A stretch of DNA of 64,000 nucleotides from Anaerolineaceae bacterium (lineage in GTDB: Bacteria > Chloroflexota > Anaerolineae > Anaerolineales > Anaerolineaceae): the NCBI GenBank assembly GCA_029265815.1, contig JAJUGU010000006.1, forward strand, positions 1-64,000, written 5' to 3'. A model generated the notes under the pieces. It worked only from the letters and a program-made list of their open reading frames with translations. It searched no databases and was not told the DNA's origin. Shown here in pieces: positions 17,268-26,473 of this stretch (within the stretch, counting starts at the first letter, position 1; the number at the start of each line of letters is the position of its first letter). Both the position numbers and the translations under genes were made by a program.

Positions 17268-20225
17268 ATGACCAGAATTTACCTGCAAAACATGCTGGAA
17301 AACCTACCGCAGGGGTCGCTGCCGCTCAACTGGGCCGGCTTTGATCTGGCCACCTTCTCTCGTAGCAAAATCCTATGGGATTACCAGCAGCAAGCCCTGC
17401 AAAACGCGCTTCTGGCTTTATGGAAATATTACCAGACCCCAGGGCAGCCTGAGAACGAGCGCAAACAGGCGTATATGGCCTGGTACCGCGACTTCGGTTT
17501 GGAAGAGGATCTTGATCTGCCGCTGGACCGCTCCTCAGCAGCCAAACGTAAGATGGCAGCCCTGCTGGAAGCCTATTACAGCCAGACGGATGACCGCATG
17601 CCTTACGAGCAGTTCATCAACCGCATGTGCTTCTGGATGGCGACCGGTTCCGGTAAGACGCTGGTGATTGTCAAAATGATCGAGCTGCTGCACCACCTGA
17701 TGGAGCGCGGCGAAATCCCCGCTCACGACATCCTGGTGTTGGCCCATCGCGACGACCTGTTGGAGCAATTGCGCACTCACGTGGACGAGTTCAATGCCGG
17801 CGGAGGGCTGTTTATCCGCTTGCATGAACTGCGCGACTACGCCGAAGTCAAACACCAATCCCCCTCGCTGCTGCGCGGGCAGGAACTGAATATTTTCTAC
17901 TACCGGTCAGATAACCTGAGCGATGAGAAAAAAGACAAGATCATTGATTTCCGCAGCTACGATAACAACGGTAACTGGTATATCCTGCTGGATGAAGCTC
18001 ATAAAGGCGATAAGGAAGATTCAAAACGCCAGCACATTTATTCCATCCTCTCGCGCAATGGCTTTCTCTTCAATTTTTCCGCCACCTTCACCGACCCGCG
18101 CGACATTATCACCACCGCGGCAAACTTCAACCTGAGCGAGTTTATCCGCAAGGGCTATGGCAAGCACATCGCCGTCCTAAAACAGGAAATTCGCGCCTTC
18201 AGAAAAGGGGATGAATACACCGACGCTGAAAAGCAGAAGATCGTGCTCAAAGCCTTAATCATGCTCACCTATTCGCGCAGCATTGAAGCCAGGGTGCGCC
18301 AGGTGCGCGCCGACCTGTATCATCGTCCATTGATGATGACCCTGGTCAACTCGGTCAATACCGAAGACGCCGATCTGAAACTCTTCTTCCGCGAACTGGT
18401 TCACATTGGCAAAGGAGAAATTGACGCAGAAACCTGGGAGAGCGCCAAACGAGAGCTGTTAAGCGAACTGCGCGACCGTCCAGAATTTTTATTTGAAAGT
18501 GACACCACAATTCGGGTGGATGATCGCCTGCTGAACGGAATCACCCAGGCGGACTTGTTGCGCGAGGTGTTTAACGCAACCTCGGCTGGTGAGATTGAAG
18601 TCCTGACGCGCCCCTCAGACCGCCAGGAAGTGGCTTTCAAACTGAAAACCAGTGACGACCCGTTTGCCTTAATCCGTATCGGAGATATTTCCGATTGGTT
18701 AAAACAAGAACTCTCAGGTTATGAAGTGAATCAGCATTTCACAGATGAGGGTTACTTTGAGCGCCTGAACCAGCCCGATTCGGATATCAACATATTGCTT
18801 GGGTCGCGCAGCTTTTACGAAGGTTGGGATTCAAACCGTCCGAATGTCATCACCTACATCAATATCGGCACCGGCACAGAAGCCAAGAAGTTTATCCTGC
18901 AATCCGTCGGGCGCGGCGTGCGGATTGAACCGCTTAAAAACCGGCGTAAACGTTTGCGCGAATTGATTACCAGCAATACGCTTCCAGATGAAGATCATGA
19001 AGTGCTTGACAGGATTAAGAATGACGTCCAACCGCTGGAAAGCGTTTTCATCTTCGGCACCAATCGCGAAGCGCTCAACCTGGTGATTGGCGGCCTGGAT
19101 CAGGAAGAAAAACAGGCCGGCGAGGTGGAAATCTCACTTGAACTCAACACAGAAGCGACGCAGGGCAAACTGCTGCTGATCCCGACCTACGCTCAGAGTT
19201 CTGCGTTACTTTACAAAGAACGAGAGCTGGCAAAATTCTCATTGACGCCCGAAAACCTGGATTTGTTGACCAACTATCTGAATTATGTGGATGACGACCG
19301 GGTATTTTATGCCTTGCACGAAGTCCCACCAGTCCAGATTACCGCCCTGCGTGCCAGCCTGCACAATCCTGGCGAAACCTACCGGACGGATAATCCGCGT
19401 CCATACCGCAACTTGCCGGTTCTCATCCGCCAGTCATCCAATTATTTCAACCTGCGCAACAAGGAACTAAACGGATTCAAAGAATTGGAAAACGAGATCA
19501 ATCATTTCAGACATATTAAAGTGGCCATTGAAAAAATCGGGGATCTGGAACGAAGAATTCAACGCGTGCTTCAAGATGTTCAAATGATCCAGGAAGCAAA
19601 AGCGAAATTCAACTCCGGTCAGCTGTCATTTGATGATTTTAACAATGAAATAAATGGTTTAACACAGTATGAAACTTTCTTTGCTGATAATGCCCAACTG
19701 GAAATCAAGCGGATTGCCAACCATTACTACATTCCGGTCTTATTGAGTGAAAACGAGCGAATCGATTACATCCGCAGTGTCATCCACGTAGAAAGTGAAG
19801 TGCGTTTCTTGCGCTCTCTTGAGGAATATCTGCGTAAGAAGGATCATCGATTTAAGAACTTCGATTGGTGGTTGTTCAGTCGCGTTGATGAAACCGTTGA
19901 TGACATCAACATCCCATATTATTACCCGATTGAGAACCGCATCGCCAATTTCAAGCCCGATTTCATCTTCTGGCTTAAAAAGGAAAATCGATACCACATT
20001 GTGTACATCGATCCTAAAGGAACAGGACGCACAGAATATGAGCACAAGGTAGATGGATACCGCGCTTTGTTTGAAGAAAATGGGGTGCCCAAGGTATTTC
20101 ACCATCAAGGGCTGGAAGTCACTGTCAGTGTATTCCTTTACACCGCTGACAGGCAATATCTGGCGGATGGATACAAGAGATATTGGTTTGATAATATTGA
20201 TAAAGTTTTATCCAGTATTGAATAA
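17268..20225 (+). CDS. Type III-like restriction endonuclease subunit (Res), SF2 helicase plus nuclease
   Basis: ATP-dependent translocase/nuclease that cuts unmodified DNA together with Mod. The 985-residue protein has Walker A ATGSGKT near residue 124, DEAH near 242, SATF near 269 (motif III) and motif VI QSVGRGVRIEP near 545, a complete SF2 helicase. The C-terminus has a PD-(D/E)xK-like nuclease pattern: PDFIFW near 897 and the VYIDPKG segment near 912. One base separates the mod stop from this ATG, so the two are co-translated. All catalytic motifs look intact, so the system is probably active. The target sequence cannot be read from the protein. Confidence 0.9.
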   Translation: MTRIYLQNMLENLPQGSLPLNWAGFDLATFSRSKILWDYQQQALQNALLALWKYYQTPGQPENERKQAYMAWYRDFGLEEDLDLPLDRSSAAKRKMAALLEAYYSQTDDRMPYEQFINRMCFWMATGSGKTLVIVKMIELLHHLMERGEIPAHDILVLAHRDDLLEQLRTHVDEFNAGGGLFIRLHELRDYAEVKHQSPSLLRGQELNIFYYRSDNLSDEKKDKIIDFRSYDNNGNWYILLDEAHKGDKEDSKRQHIYSILSRNGFLFNFSATFTDPRDIITTAANFNLSEFIRKGYGKHIAVLKQEIRAFRKGDEYTDAEKQKIVLKALIMLTYSRSIEARVRQVRADLYHRPLMMTLVNSVNTEDADLKLFFRELVHIGKGEIDAETWESAKRELLSELRDRPEFLFESDTTIRVDDRLLNGITQADLLREVFNATSAGEIEVLTRPSDRQEVAFKLKTSDDPFALIRIGDISDWLKQELSGYEVNQHFTDEGYFERLNQPDSDINILLGSRSFYEGWDSNRPNVITYINIGTGTEAKKFILQSVGRGVRIEPLKNRRKRLRELITSNTLPDEDHEVLDRIKNDVQPLESVFIFGTNREALNLVIGGLDQEEKQAGEVEISLELNTEATQGKLLLIPTYAQSSALLYKERELAKFSLTPENLDLLTNYLNYVDDDRVFYALHEVPPVQITALRASLHNPGETYRTDNPRPYRNLPVLIRQSSNYFNLRNKELNGFKELENEINHFRHIKVAIEKIGDLERRIQRVLQDVQMIQEAKAKFNSGQLSFDDFNNEINGLTQYETFFADNAQLEIKRIANHYYIPVLLSENERIDYIRSVIHVESEVRFLRSLEEYLRKKDHRFKNFDWWLFSRVDETVDDINIPYYYPIENRIANFKPDFIFWLKKENRYHIVYIDPKGTGRTEYEHKVDGYRALFEENGVPKVFHHQGLEVTVSVFLYTADRQYLADGYKRYWFDNIDKVLSSIE

Positions 20226-20244
20226 GTTATTTAATAAAAATCCC

Positions 20245-20273
20245 TTGACAAAATAGAAATAATGTTCTATAAT
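20245..20273 (+). promoter_or_regulatory. Perfect consensus sigma-A promoter with no gene downstream on its strand
   Basis: TTGACA at 20245-20250, exactly 17 bases, then TATAAT at 20268-20273. It lies just after the res stop and points toward the convergent metK gene. The predicted start falls in a strong hairpin. Confidence 0.6.
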
Positions 20274-20297
20274 AAGAGCCTGAACATTCAGGCTCTT
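20274..20297 (+). terminator. Hairpin after the restriction gene
   Basis: The perfect stem aagagcctga/tcaggctctt with a four-base loop is followed by a short T-rich tail. It lies about 50 bases after the res stop and directly after the consensus promoter, so it may also be the 5' hairpin of a short RNA. Confidence 0.65.
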
Positions 20298-20386
20298 TCA
20301 AAACCCATTCTTCCCGCCGGGGCGTTCTACACCTTTCAATTTACCCATTCGTTTCTATTCGTTTTCGATATTCGAATAACGGATAT

Positions 20387-20417
20387 AAAAAATCGGGAGC
20401 CCTTTCAAAGGCTCCCG
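20387..20417 (-). terminator. Rho-independent terminator of metK
   Basis: The perfect stem cgggagcc/ggctcccg, with an eight-base loop, is followed on the minus strand by a T tract (six A residues on the plus strand), about 90 bases after the metK stop. Confidence 0.8.
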
Positions 20418-20506
20418 GAGTTCGCGCTTGAAATCTAGCGAGAAAAGTGTACTGCTTTACAAACCTGCAGCTAGCGTTTTTTGTGAATGCTGCTTCTTCG
20501 TAGCTT

Positions 20507-21721
20507 TTACAAACCAGCAGCCCTTCGTAATGCCTCCGCCTTGTTCGTCTTCTCCCAGGTGAAGTCGGCGTCGTCGCGGCCGAAGTGGCCGTAATTCGAC
20601 GTCTTGCGGTAGATGGGGCGGCGCAGGTCGAGGTCGCGGATGATGGCGCCGGGGCGCAGGTCGAAGTGCTCGCTCACCAGGCTGGCGATCTTCTCGTCGG
20701 CGATCTTGCCGGTGCCGAAGGTCTCGACGTTGATGGAGAGCGGGCGGGCCACACCGATGGCGTAGGCCACCTGGATCTCGCAGCGGTCAGCCAGACCGGC
20801 TGCCACCACGTTCTTGGCGGCCCAGCGCGCAGCGTACGCCGCGGAGCGGTCGACCTTTGTGGGGTCCTTGCCGCTGAAGGCGCCGCCGCCGTGGCGGCCC
20901 ATGCCGCCGTAGGTGTCGACGATGATCTTGCGGCCGGTAACGCCGGCGTCTCCCATAGGTCCGCCGATGACGAAGCGGCCGGTGGGGTTGACGTAGATCT
21001 TGGGATTGCCGTCGAGCAGATCCGCGGGGATGACGGGATGGATGACGTGCTCGATGACGGATTCGGTGATCTCGGCGTGGGAGACTTCGGGGGCGTGCTG
21101 GGTGCTGATGAGCACGGTGTCGACCCTGACGGGCTTGCCGTAGGCGTATTCGATGGTCACCTGGCTCTTGCCGTCGGGACGCAGCCAGGGGAGGGTACCG
21201 TTTTTGCGGACTTCGGCGAGACGGCGGGTGAGCTTGTGCGCCAGGTAGATGGGCATGGGCATGAGGGCGGGGGTCTCGTTGCAGGCGTAGCCGAACATCA
21301 TACCCTGGTCGCCGGCGCCGATGCCGTTGAGTTCCTCTTCGGTCACCTCTCCGCCTTTGGCCTCGAGGGATTTATCGACACCCATGGCGATATCGCCTGA
21401 TTGGGCGGAGATGGCGGAAAGGATGCCGCAGGTGTTGCCGTCAAAGCCTTTTTCGCTGGAGTCGTAGCCGATATCCTTGATCACCTCACGGGCGAGGACA
21501 TCGAAGTTGACGAAAGCGGAGGTGGTGATTTCTCCAAGCAGGACGACGAAACCAGTCTTGGCGGCGGTTTCGCAGGCCACGCGCGAGCGGGGGTCCTGCT
21601 CGAGGCAGGCGTCTAGGACGGCGTCGCTGATCTGATCGCAGAGTTTATCGGGATGACCTTCGGTCACCGATTCAGAGGTGAACATGTAACTTGGGCTTTC
21701 CATGAATGAGCTTGATGCCAT
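20507..21721 (-). CDS. metK: S-adenosylmethionine synthetase
   Basis: Makes S-adenosylmethionine from methionine and ATP. The 404-residue protein carries the N-terminal [19 protein letters not shown], the MAT signature [12 protein letters not shown] near residue 133 and the P-loop-like [19 protein letters not shown] near 280. I start it at ATG 21721 (after AAAGGAG); an in-frame extension to 21871 would run through the riboswitch and is not protein. ATG at 21703 (MESPSYMF) is another possible start. The gene is preceded by a SAM-I riboswitch with a terminator, so its product represses it. GC is clearly higher than in the neighbouring genes. Confidence 0.98.
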   Translation of the reverse strand: MASSSFMESPSYMFTSESVTEGHPDKLCDQISDAVLDACLEQDPRSRVACETAAKTGFVVLLGEITTSAFVNFDVLAREVIKDIGYDSSEKGFDGNTCGILSAISAQSGDIAMGVDKSLEAKGGEVTEEELNGIGAGDQGMMFGYACNETPALMPMPIYLAHKLTRRLAEVRKNGTLPWLRPDGKSQVTIEYAYGKPVRVDTVLISTQHAPEVSHAEITESVIEHVIHPVIPADLLDGNPKIYVNPTGRFVIGGPMGDAGVTGRKIIVDTYGGMGRHGGGAFSGKDPTKVDRSAAYAARWAAKNVVAAGLADRCEIQVAYAIGVARPLSINVETFGTGKIADEKIASLVSEHFDLRPGAIIRDLDLRRPIYRKTSNYGHFGRDDADFTWEKTNKAEALRRAAGL

Positions 21722-21738
21722 GTGGTTTATATCTCCTT

Positions 21739-21905
21739 TAAAAATAAGGTTGCCCCGGTCCGGTGATACTCGAGGGGCAACAATCACGTCGGCTGCCCTC
21801 CTATCTTCCAGATCCACTGTCGGAATTGGCACCATGTCACAGTTTCCTGTTCCTGGTTGCCGAGGCTTCATCGGGCCGGTCCCTCCGCCTCTCTGGATAG
21901 AAGTG
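21739..21905 (-). promoter_or_regulatory. SAM-I (S-box) riboswitch with terminator platform upstream of metK
   Basis: On the minus strand the aptamer (about 21800-21905) reads CTATCCAGAGAGGCGGAGGG, then CCGATGAAGCCTCGGCAACC, matching the S-box core, and closes with GATAG pairing to CTATC. The expression platform is the strong stem gttgcccc/ggggcaac at 21748-21781 followed by a T-rich run before the metK RBS. Binding SAM should favour this terminator. Confidence 0.95.
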
Positions 21906-22009
21906 CCGTTAGGGGCTATTTGATTGATGAAAGTTTATCATTATTGACGCCGGCTGTCAAACGTCCACAGTCACAGCGGGGATGGGAAAATGGTCATAAT
22001 TTGGGGAGA

Positions 22010-22085
22010 AGGATTAACACGAAACAAACGAAAGGGGCGAAAAGAATAAAAAAGGCTGAAAGGATTAACACGAAAGACACGAAAG
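22010..22085. repeat. Short repeated motif aggattaacacgaaa
   Basis: The 15-base motif occurs exactly at 22010-22024 and 22061-22075, within an A/G-rich stretch of cacgaaag-type units. It is otherwise gene-free (21906-22163). Related cacgaaag units occur at 31935 and, inverted, at 58282. Confidence 0.6.
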
Positions 22086-22163
22086 AGTCAAAATGAACGA
22101 AAAAAGCTTTTTTAAAAAGGCCTTTTTGAGGATTTCGTTGATTTTGCCTGGTTTGTTTTCTTC

Positions 22164-22200
22164 TTAAAAAGTTGAGAGCCTTTTTCACAAAAGGCTCTCA
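22164..22200 (-). terminator. Rho-independent terminator of the hydrogenase operon
   Basis: The stem tgagagcctttt/aaaaggctctca with a four-base loop is followed on the minus strand by a T run. A weaker stem cgccttac/gtaaggcg lies between it and the hydA stop. Confidence 0.8.
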
Positions 22201-22264
22201 TCCTGGAGAGGAGAGGAGGTCAGAACCGCCTTACGGAAACATCTTCTGGAAAGAGGTAAGGCGA

Positions 22265-24016
22265 TTAATGATGACACTCAACGGATTCAGACATCAGGCC
22301 GGTAACGTGCAAAATTTCATGCGCCTTTTTGCTGCCGGCTTCTCCGAGAAATTCCTCGTATAGTGCCTGGATGGCGGGGTTCTGATGCGATTTACGCACC
22401 CTGGAGTTGCGGTCGATTTGATAGAGACCATGCATGCGTTTTTCGATGATTTCGTCGCGTTCTTCAGCATAGGGCTGACCGCCGCCGTTGACGCACCCGC
22501 CCGGGCAGGCCATGATCTCGATCACGTCGTATCGTTCTTCGCGCCGCTGAATCTTTTCGAGCACTTTGCGCGCATTCCCCAGGCCAGAAACAGCCGCTAC
22601 CCGGATGGTCCTATCGCCGATCTGGATTTCTGCTTCGCGGATGCCCGCCATGCCGCGTACGGAGGTGAAGTTCACATCTTCCAGTTCGTGACCGGTCATC
22701 TTGGCGTAGACTGTGCGCAGCGCGGCTTCGAGCACACCGCCTGACCCTCCGAAGATAACGCCCGCGCCGGAGGAGAAGCCAAGCGGGTTGTCGAAATCTT
22801 CATCCTGGATGTGGTTCAAATTGACAGAACCTTCCTTAAGCATTTTGGAGATTTCGCGGGTGGTGAGCACATAATCTACATCACGGATGCCGTAGGTTTG
22901 TTCTGAGGGCAGCGCGGCTTCGTATTTCTTGGCGATGCAGGGCATCACAGATACCACCACTACATCCTTCGGATCGATGCCCATTTTCTGGGCGTAATAC
23001 GTTTTGACGATGGCGCCTGTCATTTGCTGTGGAGACTTGCAGGTGGAGGCGATATATTTCAAATCAGGGAACTGGTGTTCGAGGAAGTTGATCCATCCAG
23101 GGCAGCAGGAGGTGAGAATAGGCAGGTCATCCTGACCGTCTTCGATGCGCTCGATGATCTCTTTGGATTCCTCGATAATAGTCAGGTCAGCGCCGAAGGT
23201 GGTGTCGAAGACAGCGTTGAAACCAAGGCGGCGCAATCCTGCAACCAGCTTACCCGTGACAGGCAGACCGGGTTCCATGCCGAATTCTTCTCCGATGGCC
23301 ACACGCACAGCTGGCGCGACCTGAACGATGACATGCTTTTTAGGATTGAAAAGAGCTTCCCAGGTTTCTTTGATGTAACCGACACCGGTAAGGGCAGCCG
23401 TGGGGCACACGCTGACGCACTGTCCGCAGTAGACGCAGGCCGAAGTGACGATGGGGTTCATCTCGGCTGGTGCGACCACCGTGTTGAACCCGCGGCCGAA
23501 GGCGGTCAGCGCGCCGACCGTTTGAACTTCGTTACACATGGTTTCGCAGCGGCGGCACATGATGCATTTGTTTGGATCGCGCTTGAGCGCACCGCTGGAG
23601 CGGTCGATGGGATGCTCGGAGCGTTCACCGGTATAGCGTTGAGTGTTGATGCCGAACTCCCAGACCAGCTTCTGCAATTCGCAGTCTGTGGATTTGGCGC
23701 ACACCAGACATTCAAATGGATGGTTGGAGATAATCAATTCCAGGTTCTTTCGACGTGAGGAGAGCACACGTTTGGAATTAGTGATCACCTTCATACCTTC
23801 GCTCACCGGAGTGGCGCAGGAGGGTGCCAGGTTGCGGCGGCCTTCCACTTCCACCACGCAGATACGGCAGGAGGCTACTTTATTGAGATATTTGATTTTT
23901 TCCAGATTCAAATAACAGAGCGTTGGGATATCCAGGTTTAGTTTACGCGCCGCATCCAGGATGGTGGTTCCCTCGGGAACGCTCACTAGTTGTCCATCAA
24001 TAGTAAGGTTGATCAT
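22265..24016 (-). CDS. hydA: [FeFe]-hydrogenase catalytic subunit (HydA / HndD type)
   Basis: Interconverts protons and H2 at an H-cluster, receiving electrons from the HydB/HydC partners. The 583-residue protein has an N-terminal [2Fe-2S] domain (CRIC pair near residue 48), a His/Cys cluster domain, two [4Fe-4S] clusters (CIMCRRC, then CVYCGQCVSVCP) and the H-domain. Its three motifs are TSCCPGW near 301, MPCIAKKYE near 355 and CPGGCVNGGGQP near 500; the second Cys of TSCCPGW is the proton-transfer residue. ATG 24016 with GGAG is preferred to the longer frame. It follows hydB by 11 bases. Maturases HydEFG are not in this window. Confidence 0.96.
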   Translation of the reverse strand: MINLTIDGQLVSVPEGTTILDAARKLNLDIPTLCYLNLEKIKYLNKVASCRICVVEVEGRRNLAPSCATPVSEGMKVITNSKRVLSSRRKNLELIISNHPFECLVCAKSTDCELQKLVWEFGINTQRYTGERSEHPIDRSSGALKRDPNKCIMCRRCETMCNEVQTVGALTAFGRGFNTVVAPAEMNPIVTSACVYCGQCVSVCPTAALTGVGYIKETWEALFNPKKHVIVQVAPAVRVAIGEEFGMEPGLPVTGKLVAGLRRLGFNAVFDTTFGADLTIIEESKEIIERIEDGQDDLPILTSCCPGWINFLEHQFPDLKYIASTCKSPQQMTGAIVKTYYAQKMGIDPKDVVVVSVMPCIAKKYEAALPSEQTYGIRDVDYVLTTREISKMLKEGSVNLNHIQDEDFDNPLGFSSGAGVIFGGSGGVLEAALRTVYAKMTGHELEDVNFTSVRGMAGIREAEIQIGDRTIRVAAVSGLGNARKVLEKIQRREERYDVIEIMACPGGCVNGGGQPYAEERDEIIEKRMHGLYQIDRNSRVRKSHQNPAIQALYEEFLGEAGSKKAHEILHVTGLMSESVECHH

Positions 24017-24027
24017 GTCTTTGCTCC

Positions 24028-25905
24028 TTATTCTCGAACCACGGCGCCAAATTTGCAGCGAGTCATGCAGGCACCGCATTTGATACATTTGGACTGGTCA
24101 ATGGCGTGAACTTGTTTGACGGTGCCGGAGATACAGTTCACGGGGCATCCGCGGGCACATGAAGTACAGCCGATACATTTCTCGGGCAGGATCTTGTAGT
24201 GCATCAGCTTCTGGCAAACACCGGCCGGGCAGCGTTTTTCTTTTACATGAGCTTCATATTCGTCGAAGAAATACTTGAGCGTGCTCAACACCGGGTTGGG
24301 AGCGGTTTGACCTAAACCACAAAGAGATGTGTCAATGATCGTCTCGGAAAGAGAACGTAATTCATCCAGATCTTCTTCTGTTCCACGGCCTTCAGTGATG
24401 TTGGTGAGGATCTCGAGCATGCGCTTGTTGCCGATGCGGCAGGGAACGCAGCGCCCACAGGATTCTTCGACGATGAATTCCATGTAAAAACGGGCAATAT
24501 TGACCATGCAGTCGTGATCGCTCATGATGATCATTCCGCCAGATCCCATCATTGATCCAATGGACTGGAGAGATTCGTAATCGATGGGGGTGTCGAGGTA
24601 TTGTCTGGGGATACACCCACCCGATGGGCCGCCGGTCTGCGCAGCTTTGAACTCTGCACCATCTTTGATGCCGCCGCCGATATCATAAATGATCTCACGC
24701 AGCGTAGTACCCATGGGAACTTCCACCAGACCCACGTTGTTTACCTTGCCCGCCAGCGCAAAGACTTTAGTGCCTTTTGAGGTTTTTGTTCCGATGGAGT
24801 TGAACCATTCTGCGCCGCGCTGGAAGATGACCGGCACATTTGCCAGCGTCTCGACGTTGTTGACAATGGTCGGCTTAGCCCAGAGGCCGCTCTCAGCGGG
24901 GAAGGGTGGTTTGGTGGCAGGTTCGCCGCGCAGCCCCTGCAGGGAATGGATGAGCGCAGTCTCTTCGCCACACACGAACGCTCCTGCACCCAGGCGGATA
25001 GCAATATCAAAATTGAAACCAGTTCCAAGGATGTTCTTACCGAGCAGGCCCATCGCACGCGCCTGCCGGATGGCGATTTCAAGGCGTTTAACGGCCAACG
25101 GGTATTCGGCACGAATGTAGACGTAGCCCTGTTGAGCACCAATGGCGTATCCGGCGATCATCATCCCCTCGATCACGCTGTGAGAATCGCCTTCCATGAT
25201 CGAGCGGTCCATAAACGCGCCGGGATCACCTTCGTCTGCGTTGCAGATCACGAATTTTTCTTCACTGGCATATTTACTGGCAAATTCCCATTTCTTCCCA
25301 GTGGAAAAACCAGCACCGCCGCGTCCGCGTAACCCCGAGGCGATCATTTCTTCGATCACCTGCTGTGGAGACATTTGGGTGATTACCTTTGCCAGTGACT
25401 GGTAGCCACCGGATGCGATGTATTCCTCGATTTTTTCCGGGTTGATCAGACCGCAGTTGCGAAGTGCGATGCGCTGTTGAAGTTTATAGAAAGAGATATC
25501 CTCAGCGGTTTCCATCTTTTCTTTCAAGATGGGATCTTCGTATAGAAGACGTTTTACTTTATGACCATTGAGCATGTGCTGTTCAAAGATCTCACTGGCG
25601 TCTTCTGGTTTAACCTGCACGTAAAAGACATTATCCGGAAAGACTTTGACGATAGGACCTTTTTCACAAAATCCGAAGCATCCCGAGATCGAACAAAAGA
25701 CTTTCCCTTCAAGACCGTTCTTCTTGATCAGAGCCTGGAAATTCTCGACGATCTTTTCACTCTCAGACGCGTGGCAGCCAGTACCCCCGCAAACCAGGAT
25801 CATGCGGGTATTGTCATCAACCACCGTTCCAAGGCGCGTGCTCAACAGTTGTTTGTATTGTTCATAAGCACTTGCCAGTTGTTCACTGGTCTGTATCTCA
25901 GGCAT
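24028..25905 (-). CDS. hydB: Hydrogenase flavoprotein subunit (HydB / NuoF-HndC type)
   Basis: FMN- and NAD-binding subunit of the electron-bifurcating hydrogenase. The 625-residue protein has an N-terminal thioredoxin-like [2Fe-2S] domain (CGGTGCH near 40-46, then CFGFCEKGP), the NuoF core with the NADH/FMN segment GRGGAGFSTGKKW near 195, and the cluster motif ESCGRCVPCRIG near 485. Two C-terminal ferredoxin [4Fe-4S] motifs follow (CIGCTSCARGCP, CIKCGACMTRC). The fused ferredoxin tail is the usual HydB layout. The start overlaps the hydC stop by 8 bases and has AAGGAGG. It most likely couples NADH and ferredoxin oxidation to H2 production, or the reverse. Confidence 0.94.
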   Translation of the reverse strand: MPEIQTSEQLASAYEQYKQLLSTRLGTVVDDNTRMILVCGGTGCHASESEKIVENFQALIKKNGLEGKVFCSISGCFGFCEKGPIVKVFPDNVFYVQVKPEDASEIFEQHMLNGHKVKRLLYEDPILKEKMETAEDISFYKLQQRIALRNCGLINPEKIEEYIASGGYQSLAKVITQMSPQQVIEEMIASGLRGRGGAGFSTGKKWEFASKYASEEKFVICNADEGDPGAFMDRSIMEGDSHSVIEGMMIAGYAIGAQQGYVYIRAEYPLAVKRLEIAIRQARAMGLLGKNILGTGFNFDIAIRLGAGAFVCGEETALIHSLQGLRGEPATKPPFPAESGLWAKPTIVNNVETLANVPVIFQRGAEWFNSIGTKTSKGTKVFALAGKVNNVGLVEVPMGTTLREIIYDIGGGIKDGAEFKAAQTGGPSGGCIPRQYLDTPIDYESLQSIGSMMGSGGMIIMSDHDCMVNIARFYMEFIVEESCGRCVPCRIGNKRMLEILTNITEGRGTEEDLDELRSLSETIIDTSLCGLGQTAPNPVLSTLKYFFDEYEAHVKEKRCPAGVCQKLMHYKILPEKCIGCTSCARGCPVNCISGTVKQVHAIDQSKCIKCGACMTRCKFGAVVRE

Positions 25906-26452
25906 GAGAGACCTCCTTTACATCTTTGTCTTCTTCAATAAAGAACTTTTCAAGAATTTCACGCACGTCACCCGGTTTTACCTTTCCGTATACCTTGTGG
26001 TTTATGGTGACCACAGGTGCGAGCCCACAGGCACCCACACAGCGGAGACTTTCAATGGAAAATTTTCCGTCTGCTGTGACCTGCCCAGATTTAATGCCCA
26101 GCACCTGTTCAAACTCCTGTAATACTTTATTGGCCCCGTTGACATAACAGGCAGTACCCAGGCAAACATTTACCTGAATTTTGCCTTTGGGTGTGGTGGT
26201 GAAGAAATTATAGAAACTGATCACACCAGAAACTTCAGCATGAGAAATGGAATACTTCTTTGCGATATGCAGCTGCACAATTTCCGGTAGATAGCCAAAG
26301 ATCTCTTGTGCGCGGTGCAGGGTCATGATCAGCGTATCTTTTCGGCGCGGATCATCTGGTGAAAGATGAAGGCTTTCAATGTACTGGTCCAATTCTTTAA
26401 ATTGGGGGTGATTCTGCTCCACACAGGGAGAATGATTGGGGGTGTAGGTCAT
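25898..26452 (-). CDS. hydC: Hydrogenase [2Fe-2S] subunit (HydC / NuoE type)
   Basis: Small electron-transfer subunit of the HydABC complex. The 184-residue thioredoxin-like protein has the four conserved cysteines of NuoE: CLGTAC near residue 97-102 and CVGACG near 137-142. It starts at ATG 26452 after AAGGAG. Only 21 bases separate it from the stop of the upstream ABC-transporter ATPase, so the hydrogenase genes appear to be the distal half of a longer operon. Residues 35-90 form the usual N-terminal helical bundle (HRAQEIFGYLPE). Confidence 0.94.
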   Translation of the reverse strand: MTYTPNHSPCVEQNHPQFKELDQYIESLHLSPDDPRRKDTLIMTLHRAQEIFGYLPEIVQLHIAKKYSISHAEVSGVISFYNFFTTTPKGKIQVNVCLGTACYVNGANKVLQEFEQVLGIKSGQVTADGKFSIESLRCVGACGLAPVVTINHKVYGKVKPGDVREILEKFFIEEDKDVKEVSHA

Positions 26453-26473
26453 ATAGTCTCCTTATTAGGTTAA

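Noticed and set aside
20585-21400. Long plus-strand open frame of 271 codons opposite metK
   Set aside because: It is a GC-rich antisense shadow of a highly conserved gene, low in complexity (Gly/Asp/Ala-rich) and without an RBS.
21722-21871. In-frame upstream extension of metK by 50 residues
   Set aside because: The sequence is the SAM-I aptamer and its terminator; the real start is ATG 21721 after AAAGGAG (possibly 21703), and MetK homologues begin at the [11 protein letters not shown] region.
23024-23758. Plus-strand open frame of 244 codons opposite hydA
   Set aside because: Antisense shadow of the hydrogenase gene; no family features, and hydA motifs fix the coding strand.
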